NCBI RefSeq assembly: GCF_007176755.1
Contig: NZ_BJTV01000011.1
Span: 62,001 to 126,000, forward strand
Reading direction: 5' to 3'
Source of the DNA: Streptomyces sp. 1-11
Lineage (GTDB): Bacteria; Actinomycetota; Actinomycetes; Streptomycetales; Streptomycetaceae
Length of the DNA stretch: 64,000 nt
Positions 23,071 to 32,498 of this stretch are shown one piece after another. A program made the position numbers and the translations under genes. Positions within the stretch are counted from its first letter, which is position 1. Every line of letters begins with the position of its first letter. The notes beneath the pieces are model-generated. The model was not told the origin of the DNA and did no database searches. It saw only the letters and a list, made by a program, of their open reading frames with translations.

Positions 23071-25232
23071 GAGGGGCTCTCCGTGGCCGGTCCGGCGGTC
23101 TGGCGCAGCCGGCGTTCGACGCGGTCGGCCAGGCCCTGCGCCTCCTGCCCGAGGCCGGCCTGAGCGGCGGCCGAGGCGGCGCCGGCCCGTACGGCCTCGG
23201 CGGCGGGCTGCGGCGAGTCGACGGTACGGCCGTCGGCCCAGCCGGAGACGGCGTAGGCGACGACCGGGGCGTCGGTGAGGACGGAGACGGTCCAGGCGGC
23301 GCGCTGCCCGTCGCCGAACAGGGCCGCGGCGGTGCCCTTGGCCGCGTACGGCCGGGGCATCAGGTCGGTGCGCCGGTCCAGGTGCTCGTCGCGGAAACGG
23401 GCGGCGAGGGCGGACATGGCGGCGGGGTCGCCCTTGGTGAACATCAGGCCCACGGTGGTGACATGGCTCTGGGTGGCGTCGGTGTACGTGGCGCGCAGCA
23501 GCCTCCGGCAGCCGACCGGGGCGAGTACCTCGCGCAGCAGCGGGTCGAAGGCCCCGGCGCAGCCGCTGTCCGGGGCGACGGCGATCCGGGTCCAGGTCCG
23601 GTCGGCGCCGCCGGGGCCGGCGCCGGTGCCCTGGACGACGGGCGGGAACAGCTTGTCCACGGGGACGCTGTGCCACAGCGCGCCGGCCGCGCTGAACCCG
23701 GTGCCGGCCTTCCCGTCGGCGCCGTCGCCGGTGAGCCAGCTCCCGGTCGCCGCACCGCCGATGAGGCCGAGACCGAGGACCAGACAGGCCGCCGCGGCGG
23801 CCGCGCGGGGCCCCAGCCACGCGGGGGTCCGGGTCCGCGGCCGCTCACCGTACTCGGGCACCCCGAACGACACGACGGGCCGCCCGGCCCCACCGGCGCC
23901 CCACGACAGACCGGGGTCCGGCGACACCGGCGCGGGGCTCCCGGGGTACGCCGGATCAGCCGGACTCCACCCGGCCCGCCCGTCACGGGCGACGGACCCG
24001 GAGGTCGGCGCGGAGACGGACGAGGCTCCCGCACCGGGGACCGGCGCGGGCTGCGACGGCACGGCCGGACGCGCGGGGGCGGGCGGCTGTGCCGGTGCCG
24101 GGTAGGCCGACGCGGGTTGTGCGGACGGACGCGCGGGGGCGGGCGGCTGTGCTGGTGCCGGGTGGGTCGAGGCGGGTTGTGCGGACGGGCGGGTCGGCGC
24201 GGGCGGCTGTGCCGGTGCCGGGTAGGCGGGGGCCGGCTGTGCGGACGGACGCGCGGGGGCGGGCAGTTGCGCTGACGCCGGGTAGGCCGACGCAGGCGGC
24301 ACGGCCGGACGCGCGGGCGCGGGCGGCTGCTGTGAAACGGGGCCGGCAGGAGCAGGCGGCTCCGCTGACGCCGGGTAGGCGGAAGCAGGCTGTGCGGACG
24401 GGCGCGTGAGGGCGGGCGGCTGTGCTGAGGACGAGCGGGCGGGGGCGGGCGGCTGCTCGGACTCGGGACCGCCGGTGACCGCCGTCGAGGCGGAGCCCGC
24501 GAGGCCCGCGGCGGCGGGCTCCAGGGAGGATCCGGAGCGGCGCTGCTCGGGCGCCTGCGGCGTCGGCCGCAGCCGGGTCGTCGTCTCCGGCACGGCTTCG
24601 GCGGGAGCACCGGGCCGCGTCGGCGCCGGCATGGCCGGACCGGAACCGCGCTGCTCGGGCGCCGACGGAATCGGCCGCAGCCGGGTCGTCGTCTCCGACA
24701 GGGCCTCGGCCGGGGCGCCCGGCCGGCGGGCCGGCGGGGTGTCGGGGAAGCGGGCGGAGGCGGGCGGCGGAGGCGGGCCCGGGTCGGCGGCGCCGGGCAC
24801 GGCGGGCCCGGGGAAGACGGGGAAACGGGGCCCTTCGCCCCCGTCGGCGGCGCCGGACCGCTCGCCGCGCCGGCGCGTCCGCGCCGTGTCCTGGCCGACC
24901 TGGTTCCGCGCGGCGCGCGGCGTGAAGACGGAGGGCTCGTCGTCGTCGGCGTCGTCACCCGACGGCACAGCGGGCGCGGCGCCGGCGGGGACTCCTTCGG
25001 CCCGGCCCGGAGCCTGCTGCCCGACGGCCCCACGCGCGACCCCCCGGCCACCGACTCGGACGCCCTGCGCGGCTGCGGGCGCGGCGGCGGCGGAACGCGT
25101 CGCGCCCTGTCCTCGGTCAGCGGTGGCTTCGGCTCCGTCTCCGGCCGCCGCGCCGTCCCGGCCCGCTCGGGCGCCGGGGGGCGGGGTGGCGGGGCGTGGT
25201 GGGAGCGGGGCGCGGCGCGCTTCCGTGCTCAT
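23067..25232 (-). CDS. Proline-rich repeat membrane protein coupled to the protease
   Basis: A 721-residue protein of unknown function. The N-terminal ~470 residues are low-complexity Pro/Ala/Ser/Gln and presumably cytoplasmic. They contain about six tandem units of the form PAPARPSAQPASAYPAPAQP, encoded by a 60-bp repeat. One membrane helix follows (AAAAACLVLGLGLIGGAATG), then a folded extracellular domain of about 220 residues. That domain has two cysteines (CAGAFDPLLREVLAPVGC), a segment WTRIAVAPDSG and a coiled C-terminus. The start is ATG 25232. The gene overlaps the mycosin-like gene by 4 bases, suggesting that its ectodomain is a substrate, inhibitor or partner of the protease. The single-helix layout is reminiscent of EccB, but I see no sequence match. 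Confidence 0.75.
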   Translation of the reverse strand: MSTEARRAPLPPRPATPPPGARAGRDGAAAGDGAEATADRGQGATRSAAAAPAAAQGVRVGGRGVARGAVGQQAPGRAEGVPAGAAPAVPSGDDADDDEPSVFTPRAARNQVGQDTARTRRRGERSGAADGGEGPRFPVFPGPAVPGAADPGPPPPPASARFPDTPPARRPGAPAEALSETTTRLRPIPSAPEQRGSGPAMPAPTRPGAPAEAVPETTTRLRPTPQAPEQRRSGSSLEPAAAGLAGSASTAVTGGPESEQPPAPARSSSAQPPALTRPSAQPASAYPASAEPPAPAGPVSQQPPAPARPAVPPASAYPASAQLPAPARPSAQPAPAYPAPAQPPAPTRPSAQPASTHPAPAQPPAPARPSAQPASAYPAPAQPPAPARPAVPSQPAPVPGAGASSVSAPTSGSVARDGRAGWSPADPAYPGSPAPVSPDPGLSWGAGGAGRPVVSFGVPEYGERPRTRTPAWLGPRAAAAAACLVLGLGLIGGAATGSWLTGDGADGKAGTGFSAAGALWHSVPVDKLFPPVVQGTGAGPGGADRTWTRIAVAPDSGCAGAFDPLLREVLAPVGCRRLLRATYTDATQSHVTTVGLMFTKGDPAAMSALAARFRDEHLDRRTDLMPRPYAAKGTAAALFGDGQRAAWTVSVLTDAPVVAYAVSGWADGRTVDSPQPAAEAVRAGAASAAAQAGLGQEAQGLADRVERRLRQTAGPATESPS
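24061..24360 (-). repeat. In-frame 60-bp tandem repeat in the proline-rich gene
   Basis: Five consecutive 60-base units with the shared core GCGGGCGGCTGTG are arranged head to tail, in register with the codons, each encoding a 20-residue Pro/Ala-rich segment. Degenerate copies continue to about 24450. The exact 60-base period and high identity of neighbours point to unequal recombination or slippage and predict length variation between strains. Confidence 0.85.
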
Positions 25233-25501
25233 GCACCCCCCGTTTCCTCGTGCCCGGGCCGTCGTCGTCGGCGGGCCGCTGTGCTCTCGGCCGTGCCCGG
25301 TGCGAAGCTCCGTCCGGGCACGCATACCCGTACGGCTGGACCGGCATCCCGGTTCAGGCGATGCGGGCCGGGCGCGTTCCGCCGTCGTGCGCGTCACTCT
25401 ACGGGTTCTCCCGGAGGGAACGAGAACCAGTCCACGAGCCCGGGGCATCTGCCCGTATCGTCCCCCTACCCTGCGGTAATCCTGTCTGGCAGGCTTCCGT
25501 C

Positions 25502-26704
25502 ATGACTGCGCGCGCCGCCGACCGGGCCCGTTACGACCGGGCCACCGCCCATCTCGACGCCCCCCTCGCGATCGTGGACCTGGACGCGTTCGACGCGAAC
25601 GCGGACGACCTCCGGCGCCGGGCCGGCGGCAAGCCGATCCGGGTCGCCAGCAAGTCCGTGCGCTGCCGCGCCCTGCTGGAACGGGTCCTGGCCAGGGACG
25701 GTTTCCAGGGCGTCATGTCGTTCACCCTCGCCGAGTCCCTGTGGCTGGCCCGCTCCGGGTTCGACGACGTCCTCCTCGCCTATCCGTCCGCCGACCGGGC
25801 GGGTTTCGCGGAGCTGGCCGCCGACCCCAAGCTCGCCGGCGCGGTCACCGTGATGGTGGACGACGTGGCCCAGCTCGACCTGATCGACGCGGCCCGGGAC
25901 GGCGGACGCGAAGTGGTGCGCGTGTGCCTGGAGTTGGACACCTCGCTGCGGCTGCTGGGCGGCCGGGTGCGGATCGGGGCCCGGCGCTCGCCGCTGCACT
26001 CCCCCGCCCAACTCGCCGAACTGGCACGGTCGGTGGCGCGGCGTCCGGGCTTCCGGCTGGTCGGCGTCATGGCGTACGAGGGCCATGTCGCCGGGGTCGG
26101 GGACGCGGTGGCCGGGCGGCCGCTGCGCTCACGGGCGGTCCGGCTGATGCAGGCCGCGGCGCGGCGCGAACTGGCCGAGCGGCGCGCGGCCGTGGTGCGG
26201 GCGGTACGCGCCGTGGCACCCGGCCTGGAGTTCGTCAACGGCGGCGGCACGGGCAGCGTGCAGCACACCGCCGCCGAGGACGCGGTCACCGAGATCGCGG
26301 CCGGTTCCGGGCTCTACGTGCCCCGGCTGTTCGACAACTACACGTCCTTCACCGGGCGTCCGGCCGCCCTGTTCGCACAGCCCGTCGTGCGGCGGCCCGG
26401 CGTGGGCGTCGTCACGGTGCTGGGCGGCGGCTATCCGGCCTCCGGCGCCGCCGGGCCCGACCGGCTGCCGGTTCCTCATCTGCCGGAGGGGCTGGCGTAC
26501 GACCCGCAGGAGGGGCCCGGCGAGGTGCAGACCCCGCTGCTCGGCCCGCCCGCCGACGACCTGCTGATCGGCGACAAGGTGTGGTTCCGGCACGCCAAGG
26601 CGGGCGAGCTGTGCGAGCGGTTCGACGTCCTGCACCTGATCGAGGGCGACACGGTCACGGCCACCGTGCCCACCTACCGCGGCGAGGGCCACACCTTCCT
26701 GTGA
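25502..26704 (+). CDS. Alanine-racemase-fold PLP enzyme (D-threonine aldolase/deaminase-like)
   Basis: A 400-residue fold-type III PLP enzyme. The Schiff-base lysine lies in RVASKSVRCRALL near residue 46, followed by a TIM-barrel pattern with VCLELDTSLRL, MAYEGHVAG and FVNGGGTGSVQHTA (phosphate-binding glycine loop). The C-terminal beta domain holds KVWFRHAKAGELCERFD, the His/Cys metal-site pattern of D-threonine aldolase/D-serine dehydratase relatives. It probably acts on a D- or beta-hydroxy amino acid, but the substrate is unknown. The start is ATG 25502. It diverges from the proline-rich gene across 269 bases and converges with the phosphatase gene. Confidence 0.88.
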   Translation: MTARAADRARYDRATAHLDAPLAIVDLDAFDANADDLRRRAGGKPIRVASKSVRCRALLERVLARDGFQGVMSFTLAESLWLARSGFDDVLLAYPSADRAGFAELAADPKLAGAVTVMVDDVAQLDLIDAARDGGREVVRVCLELDTSLRLLGGRVRIGARRSPLHSPAQLAELARSVARRPGFRLVGVMAYEGHVAGVGDAVAGRPLRSRAVRLMQAAARRELAERRAAVVRAVRAVAPGLEFVNGGGTGSVQHTAAEDAVTEIAAGSGLYVPRLFDNYTSFTGRPAALFAQPVVRRPGVGVVTVLGGGYPASGAAGPDRLPVPHLPEGLAYDPQEGPGEVQTPLLGPPADDLLIGDKVWFRHAKAGELCERFDVLHLIEGDTVTATVPTYRGEGHTFL

Positions 26705-26712
26705 ACCGCGCC

Positions 26713-26753
26713 GGGGCGCGCACCCCCGGGCCCTGACCGGTGGTGCGCGTCCC
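26713..26753. terminator. Bidirectional hairpin between convergent genes
   Basis: GGGGCGCGCACC (26713-26724) pairs with GGTGCGCGTCCC (26742-26753), one position being a G-T wobble. It begins 9 bases past the PLP-enzyme stop and about 60 bases past the end of the convergent phosphatase gene. The location suits termination in either direction. Confidence 0.55.
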
Positions 26754-26812
26754 GGTGAGCCCCACCGGGCATCGACCGGTGGCCGCCCCGGTGAGCCGCG
26801 CCCGCCGTCCGC

Positions 26813-28042
<1,230 letters not shown>

Positions 28043-28068
28043 GTGCGCGGACCGTACACCTTTGCCCC

Positions 28069-28851
28069 TTACAGGGGGGTGACGTACGCGCCCGAGATCC
28101 CGCCGTCCACCAGGAAGTCGGTGGCGTTGACGAAGGAGGAGTCGTCGCTGGCCAGGAAGGCGACGGCGGCGGCGATCTCCTCGGCCCGGGCGAACCGCCC
28201 GGCCGGGATGTGCACCAGGCGGCGCGCGGCCCGCTCCGGGTCCTTGGCGAACAGCTCCCGCAGCAGCGGGGTGTCGACCGGCCCCGGGCACAGGGCGTTG
28301 ACCCTGATCCCCTCCCGGGCGAACTGCACGCCCAGCTCACGGGACATCGCGAGCACGCCGCCCTTCGAGGCGGTGTAGGAGATCTGCGAGGTGGCCGCTC
28401 CCATCCGGGCCACGAAGGACGCGGTGTTGATGATGGAGCCCCGGCCCTGCCGCCGCATGTAGGGGATGGCGGCCTTGCAGCACAGGTAGACGGAGGTGAG
28501 GTTGACCTCCTGGACGCGCTTCCAGGCCTCCAGGCCGGTGTCCAGGATGGAGTCGTCGTCGGGCGGGGAGATGCCGGCGTTGTTGAAGGCGATGTCGACG
28601 CTGCCGTAGGTGTCGTACGCCGCCGCGAACAGCGCCTCGACCTGAGCGGGGTCGGTGACGTCGGCCTGGACGAAGAGTCCGCCGGTCTCGTCGGCGGCGG
28701 CCTTGCCGGTCACCTCGTCGACGTCGCCGCAGACGACGTGGGCGCCTTCGGAGGCGAGCCTGCGGGCGCTGGCGAGGCCGATGCCGCTGCCGGCTCCGGT
28801 GACGACGGCGGTGCGGCCGGCCAGGCGGCGGCAGACGGGTTCTGCGTTCAC
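28069..28851 (-). CDS. Short-chain dehydrogenase/reductase
   Basis: A 260-residue classical SDR. Cofactor motif GAGSGIGLASARRLA is preceded by AVVTG, with Asp in VVCGDVDEVTG predicting NAD(H) preference. NNAG is present (FNNAGISPP), then the catalytic Ser in IINTASFVA and YTASKGG (YxxxK). GTG 28851 overlaps the aldehyde dehydrogenase stop by 4 bases (GTGA), so it is coupled to the glnA4-like operon. It probably oxidises an alcohol or amino-alcohol intermediate of the same catabolic route, but the substrate is unknown. Confidence 0.93.
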   Translation of the reverse strand: MNAEPVCRRLAGRTAVVTGAGSGIGLASARRLASEGAHVVCGDVDEVTGKAAADETGGLFVQADVTDPAQVEALFAAAYDTYGSVDIAFNNAGISPPDDDSILDTGLEAWKRVQEVNLTSVYLCCKAAIPYMRRQGRGSIINTASFVARMGAATSQISYTASKGGVLAMSRELGVQFAREGIRVNALCPGPVDTPLLRELFAKDPERAARRLVHIPAGRFARAEEIAAAVAFLASDDSSFVNATDFLVDGGISGAYVTPL

Positions 28852-30221
28852 TGTGCGGGGCCCTCCGTGCTGATGAAGACGTTCTTGGTCTCGGTGAAGG
28901 CGGTCAGGGCGTCGGGGCCGAGTTCGCGGCCGAGTCCGGACTGCTTGAAGCCGCCGAACGGGGTCCAGTAGCGGACGCTGGAGTGGGAGTTGACGGACAG
29001 GTTGCCCGCGCGGACGGCCCGCGAGACGCGCAGCGCGCGGCCGACGTCCCGGGTCCACACGGAGCCGGACAGGCCGTAGGGGGTGTCGTTGGCGAGGCGG
29101 ACCGCGTCCTCCTCGTCGGTGAACGGCAGCAGGACGGCGACCGGGCCGAAGATCTCCTCGCGGGCCGCCGGGGAGCCGGGCCGCTCGCCGGTGAGCACGG
29201 TAGGCGGGAACCAGAAGCCGGGGCCGTCGGGCGCGGCGCCGCGCAGGGCCGGCGCGTCGTCGGGGACGTAGGACCGTACGCGGTCGAGTTGCCGCCGGGA
29301 GATCAGCGGGCCCATCTGCGTCTTCTCGTCGGCCGGGTCGCCCACGACGACGGCGGCCAGCGCGTCGGCGAGGAACTCGCGGGCGTGCTCGTACACCGGT
29401 TCCTGGACCAGGATCCGGGTGCGGGCGCAGCAGTCCTGGCCGGCGTTGTCCAGGAAGGAGAAGGGGTCGAGGGCGGCCTCGAGGTCGGCGTCGGCGAAGA
29501 CGACGCTGGGGCTCTTGCCGCCGAGTTCCAGGGTGACCGGCTTGACCAGCCGGGCGCAGCGCTCCATCACCTCGCGGCCGGTGCCCGTGGAGCCGGTGAA
29601 CACGATCTTGGCGACGTCCGGGTGGTCCACCAGTGCGCGGCCGGCGGTGTGGCCGTGGCCGGGCAGCACCTGGAACAGATCCTCGGGGAGCCCCGCCTCC
29701 AGGGCGAGTCCGGCGAGGCGCAGGGCGGTGAGCGGGGTGGTCTCGGCGGGCTTGAGGACGACGGCGTTGCCCGCGGCGAGCGCCGGGAAGGAGCCCCAGG
29801 CGGCGATGGGCATGGGGAAGTTCCAGGGGGCGATCACCCCGATGACGCCGAGGGGTTCGTGGAAGGTGACGTTCCAGCCGCCGGGAGCGGGGATCTGGCT
29901 GCCGAGGACGCGCTCGGCGCCGCCGGCCGCGTACAGCAGCAGATCGCGGGCGTTGCCGGCCTCCCAGCGGGCGTTGCCGATGGTGTGCCCGGCCTCGCGG
30001 ACCTCGAGCCGGGCCAGTTCCTCCAGGTGGCCGTCGACGGTGTCGGCGAAGCGGCGCAGCAGCCGGGCGCGGTCGGCGGGCGGGAGCGCGGCCCACTTCG
30101 GCTGGACGCGGGCGGCCCGCGCGACGGCGGCGTCCACGTCCCGCGCGCCGGCGGCGGGGACGGTGGCGACGACCTCCTCGGTGGCGGGGTTGAGGACCTT
30201 CAGCTCGTGCGGGTCGGACAC
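28848..30221 (-). CDS. Aldehyde dehydrogenase of gamma-glutamyl-amine catabolism
   Basis: A 457-residue NAD(P)-dependent ALDH. Key elements are VIAPWNFPMPIA, the Rossmann-like FTGSTGTG, general base Glu232 in LELGGKSP, nucleophile Cys264 in NAGQDCCARTR, and EEIFGPVAVL. The C-terminus PFGGFKQSGLGRE is the PuuC/AldA-type ending. The start is GTG 30221 with AAAGG upstream. It lies 11 bases after the gamma-glutamyl ligase gene and is coupled to the SDR by a 4-base overlap. In context it would oxidise a gamma-glutamyl-aminoaldehyde to the acid before hydrolysis by the amidotransferase encoded nearby. Confidence 0.92.
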   Translation of the reverse strand: MSDPHELKVLNPATEEVVATVPAAGARDVDAAVARAARVQPKWAALPPADRARLLRRFADTVDGHLEELARLEVREAGHTIGNARWEAGNARDLLLYAAGGAERVLGSQIPAPGGWNVTFHEPLGVIGVIAPWNFPMPIAAWGSFPALAAGNAVVLKPAETTPLTALRLAGLALEAGLPEDLFQVLPGHGHTAGRALVDHPDVAKIVFTGSTGTGREVMERCARLVKPVTLELGGKSPSVVFADADLEAALDPFSFLDNAGQDCCARTRILVQEPVYEHAREFLADALAAVVVGDPADEKTQMGPLISRRQLDRVRSYVPDDAPALRGAAPDGPGFWFPPTVLTGERPGSPAAREEIFGPVAVLLPFTDEEDAVRLANDTPYGLSGSVWTRDVGRALRVSRAVRAGNLSVNSHSSVRYWTPFGGFKQSGLGRELGPDALTAFTETKNVFISTEGPAQ

Positions 30222-30232
30222 GTGAGGACCTT

Positions 30233-31591
30233 TCACAGGCGTTCGAAGGAGCGGCGCAGTTCCCAGTCGGTGACCGCGGCGTCGAATGCGGCCAGTTCGA
30301 CGCGGGCCATATTCCGGTAGTGGGCCACCACCTCGTCGCCGAAGGCGGCCTTGGCAAGGGGGCTGTTCTCCCAGAGTTCGGCGGCCTCGCGCAGGGTGGT
30401 GGGCACGTGCTCGTAGTCCGCGGTGTAGGCGTTGCCGGGGCAGGGCTCGGGCAGTTCGAGCCGCTGCTCGACACCGTGCAGTCCGGCGGCGACCAGTCCG
30501 GCCACGGCGAGGTAGGGGTTCACGTCGCCGCCGGGGAGGCGGTTCTCGAAGCGCAGGGAGCGGCCGTGGCCGACGACGCGCAGCGCGCAGGTGCGGTTGT
30601 CGTGGCCCCAGGCGACGGCGGTGGGCGCGAAGGAGCCGGGCTGGAACCGCTTGTAGGAGTTGATGTTGGGGGCGTAGAGGAGGGAGAAGTCGCGCAGGGC
30701 CGCGAGCTGCCCGGCGAGGAAGTGCCGCATCACGTCGGACATCCCGTCGGGCCCCGCCATGGCGTTGGCGCCGTCGGCGCCGGCGAGCGAGAGGTGGATG
30801 TGGCAGGAGTTGCCCTCGCGCTCGTTGTACTTGGCCATGAAGGTGAGGGAGACGCCCTCCTGGGCGGCGATCTCCTTGGCGCCGGTCTTGTACAGGGCGT
30901 GCTGGTCGCAGGTGACGAGGGCCTCGTCGTAGCGGAAGGCGATCTCGTGCTGGCCGGGGTTGCACTCGCCCTTGGCGGACTCGACGGTCAGGCCGGCGCC
31001 CGCCATGTCGTTGCGCAGCCGGCGCAGCAGGGGCTCGACGCGGCCGGTGCCGAGGATGGAGTAGTCGACGTTGTACTGGTTGGCCGGGGTCAGGCCCCGG
31101 TAGTCCGCGTCCCAGGCCTGCTCGTAGCTGTCCTTGAAGACGATGAACTCCAGCTCGGTGCCGGCCTGCGCGGTGTAGCCGAGCCCGGCGAGCCGCTCGA
31201 GCTGGCGGCGCAGGACCTGGCGGGGCGCGACGGCGACCGGTGAGCCGTCGCTCCAGGCGAGGTCGGCGACGAGCAGGGCGGTGCCGGGGTGCCAGGGGAC
31301 GCGGCGCAGGGTGGCGAGGTCCGGGCGCATGGCGAAGTCGCCGTAGCCGCGGTCCCAGGAGGACATCGCGTAGCCGTCGACCGTGTTCATCTCGGTGTCG
31401 ACGGCGAGCAGGTAGTTGCAGCCCTCGGTGCCGTGGTGCAGGACCTCGTCGAGGAAGAAGCGGGCGGCGAACCGCTTGCCCTGCAGCCGCCCCTGCATGT
31501 CGGGGAAGGCCAGGACGACCGTGTCGATCTCACCGCCGGCGACGAGGGCGCGCAGTTCCTCGACGCTCAGCGGGGGTGTGCGGTCTGCCAC
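30233..31591 (-). CDS. glnA4: Glutamine-synthetase-like gamma-glutamyl ligase (GlnA4 type)
   Basis: A 452-residue GS-fold protein. It keeps the catalytic GS core: GTELEFIVF (metal-binding Glu), ESAKGECNPGQHEIAFRY, FMAKYNEREGNSCHIHLSL, NSYKRFQPGSFAPTAVAWG and FENRLPGGDVNPYLA. It lacks the adenylylation and feedback features of true GSI, typical of the GlnA3/GlnA4/PuuA branch that glutamylates amines. S. coelicolor GlnA4 (SCO1613) makes gamma-glutamyl-ethanolamide, and this gene has the same neighbours as far as I recall. GTG 31591 has AAGGAGG 7 bases upstream. It diverges from the FadR-like regulator, which probably controls it. Ethanolamine is the favoured substrate, with polyamines possible. 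Confidence 0.88.
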   Translation of the reverse strand: MADRTPPLSVEELRALVAGGEIDTVVLAFPDMQGRLQGKRFAARFFLDEVLHHGTEGCNYLLAVDTEMNTVDGYAMSSWDRGYGDFAMRPDLATLRRVPWHPGTALLVADLAWSDGSPVAVAPRQVLRRQLERLAGLGYTAQAGTELEFIVFKDSYEQAWDADYRGLTPANQYNVDYSILGTGRVEPLLRRLRNDMAGAGLTVESAKGECNPGQHEIAFRYDEALVTCDQHALYKTGAKEIAAQEGVSLTFMAKYNEREGNSCHIHLSLAGADGANAMAGPDGMSDVMRHFLAGQLAALRDFSLLYAPNINSYKRFQPGSFAPTAVAWGHDNRTCALRVVGHGRSLRFENRLPGGDVNPYLAVAGLVAAGLHGVEQRLELPEPCPGNAYTADYEHVPTTLREAAELWENSPLAKAAFGDEVVAHYRNMARVELAAFDAAVTDWELRRSFERL

Positions 31592-31634
31592 GGGAGATCC
31601 TCCTTCGGCTGTTCGGCGCTTTTTCGGCCGGACC

Positions 31635-31664
31635 GGGAGCCATAAGGTATTGCCGGGAACCATT
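31635..31664. promoter_or_regulatory. Direct-repeat candidate operator between glnA4 and FadR-like gene
   Basis: GGGAGCCATA (31635-31644) and GGGAACCATT (31655-31664) are similar 10-mers exactly 20 bases apart, two helical turns. They lie in the 96-base divergent gap, the only place from which both genes can be controlled. They may be sites for the FadR/GntR protein encoded at 31688. Confidence 0.45.
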
Positions 31665-31687
31665 GGCTGGGAAGGGGGCACGGCCGC

Positions 31688-32440
31688 ATGCCGCGGGAAA
31701 CGGACGCGCGGGGGGCGCACGAGAGGGCGGGGCGGGACCGGCTCGCTCCGGTGCTGCGGCCGGTACGGGCGGGCAACGGCTTCGAGGAGGCGCTGGAGCA
31801 GATCCTCCAGGTGGTGCGGCTCGGGCTGGTGCCGGGCGGCGAACGGCTGCCCGCCGAGAGGGAGCTGGCGGAACGGCTCGGCATCAGCCGGGTGACGCTG
31901 CGCGAGGTGCTGAAGGTGCTGCACGACCAGGGTCTTGTGGAGTCGCGGCGCGGCCGCTACGGCGGGACGTTCGTGCTGCCGCGCGCGGACGCGGGCGGCG
32001 AGGACGAGCTGCGGCGGCGGATCGCCGAGGTGGACATCGAGGACGTGCTGCGTTTCCGGGAGGTGCTGGAGGTGGGCGCTGCCGGGCTGTGCGCGGCGCA
32101 CGGGCTGGCCCCTAAGCAGGCCGGGCGGCTGCGCGAGGCGCTGCGCCGCACCCATGAGGCGCCGCTCGCCGACTACCGGCGGCAGGACACGCTGCTGCAC
32201 CTGACGCTGGCCGGGCTGTGCGGCTCGCCGTCGCTGGCCGCCCGGTACGCGGCGGTCCGGGCGAGCGTCAACGACCTGCTGGACTGCATCCCGCTGCTGG
32301 TGCGCAACCTGGAGCACTCGCAGCGGCAGCACACCGCGCTGGTCGAGGCGGTGCTGGACGGGGACGCGGACGGGGCGCGGGAGATGATGCGCGAGCACTG
32401 CGCGGGCACGGCGGCGCTACTGCGGGGGTTCCTGGCATGA
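31688..32440 (+). CDS. FadR/GntR-family transcriptional regulator
   Basis: A 250-residue regulator. The GntR winged helix-turn-helix spans about 30-100 (VRLGLVPGGERLPAERELAERLGISRVTLREVLKVL, then GLVESRRGRYGGTFV). The C-terminal FCD ligand domain follows (LRFREVLEVGAAGLCAAHG, RRQDTLLHLTLAGLCGS, RQHTALVEAVLDGDADGAREMMREH), with histidines that bind metal or a small acid in this family. ATG 31688 is used. It is divergent from glnA4 and directly upstream of the amidotransferase gene, so it probably senses an intermediate of the pathway and controls both arms. Confidence 0.92.
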   Translation: MPRETDARGAHERAGRDRLAPVLRPVRAGNGFEEALEQILQVVRLGLVPGGERLPAERELAERLGISRVTLREVLKVLHDQGLVESRRGRYGGTFVLPRADAGGEDELRRRIAEVDIEDVLRFREVLEVGAAGLCAAHGLAPKQAGRLREALRRTHEAPLADYRRQDTLLHLTLAGLCGSPSLAARYAAVRASVNDLLDCIPLLVRNLEHSQRQHTALVEAVLDGDADGAREMMREHCAGTAALLRGFLA

Positions 32441-32498
32441 CCGGGCGCCGGAAAGGTACGCGGACGGACCTTTGCACTTCGGGAAGGGCGGTGAACAC

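Noticed and set aside
24061..24450. CRISPR-like array of regular repeats
   Set aside because: The 60-base units are contiguous, lack unique spacers and are in frame in a proline-rich coding region.
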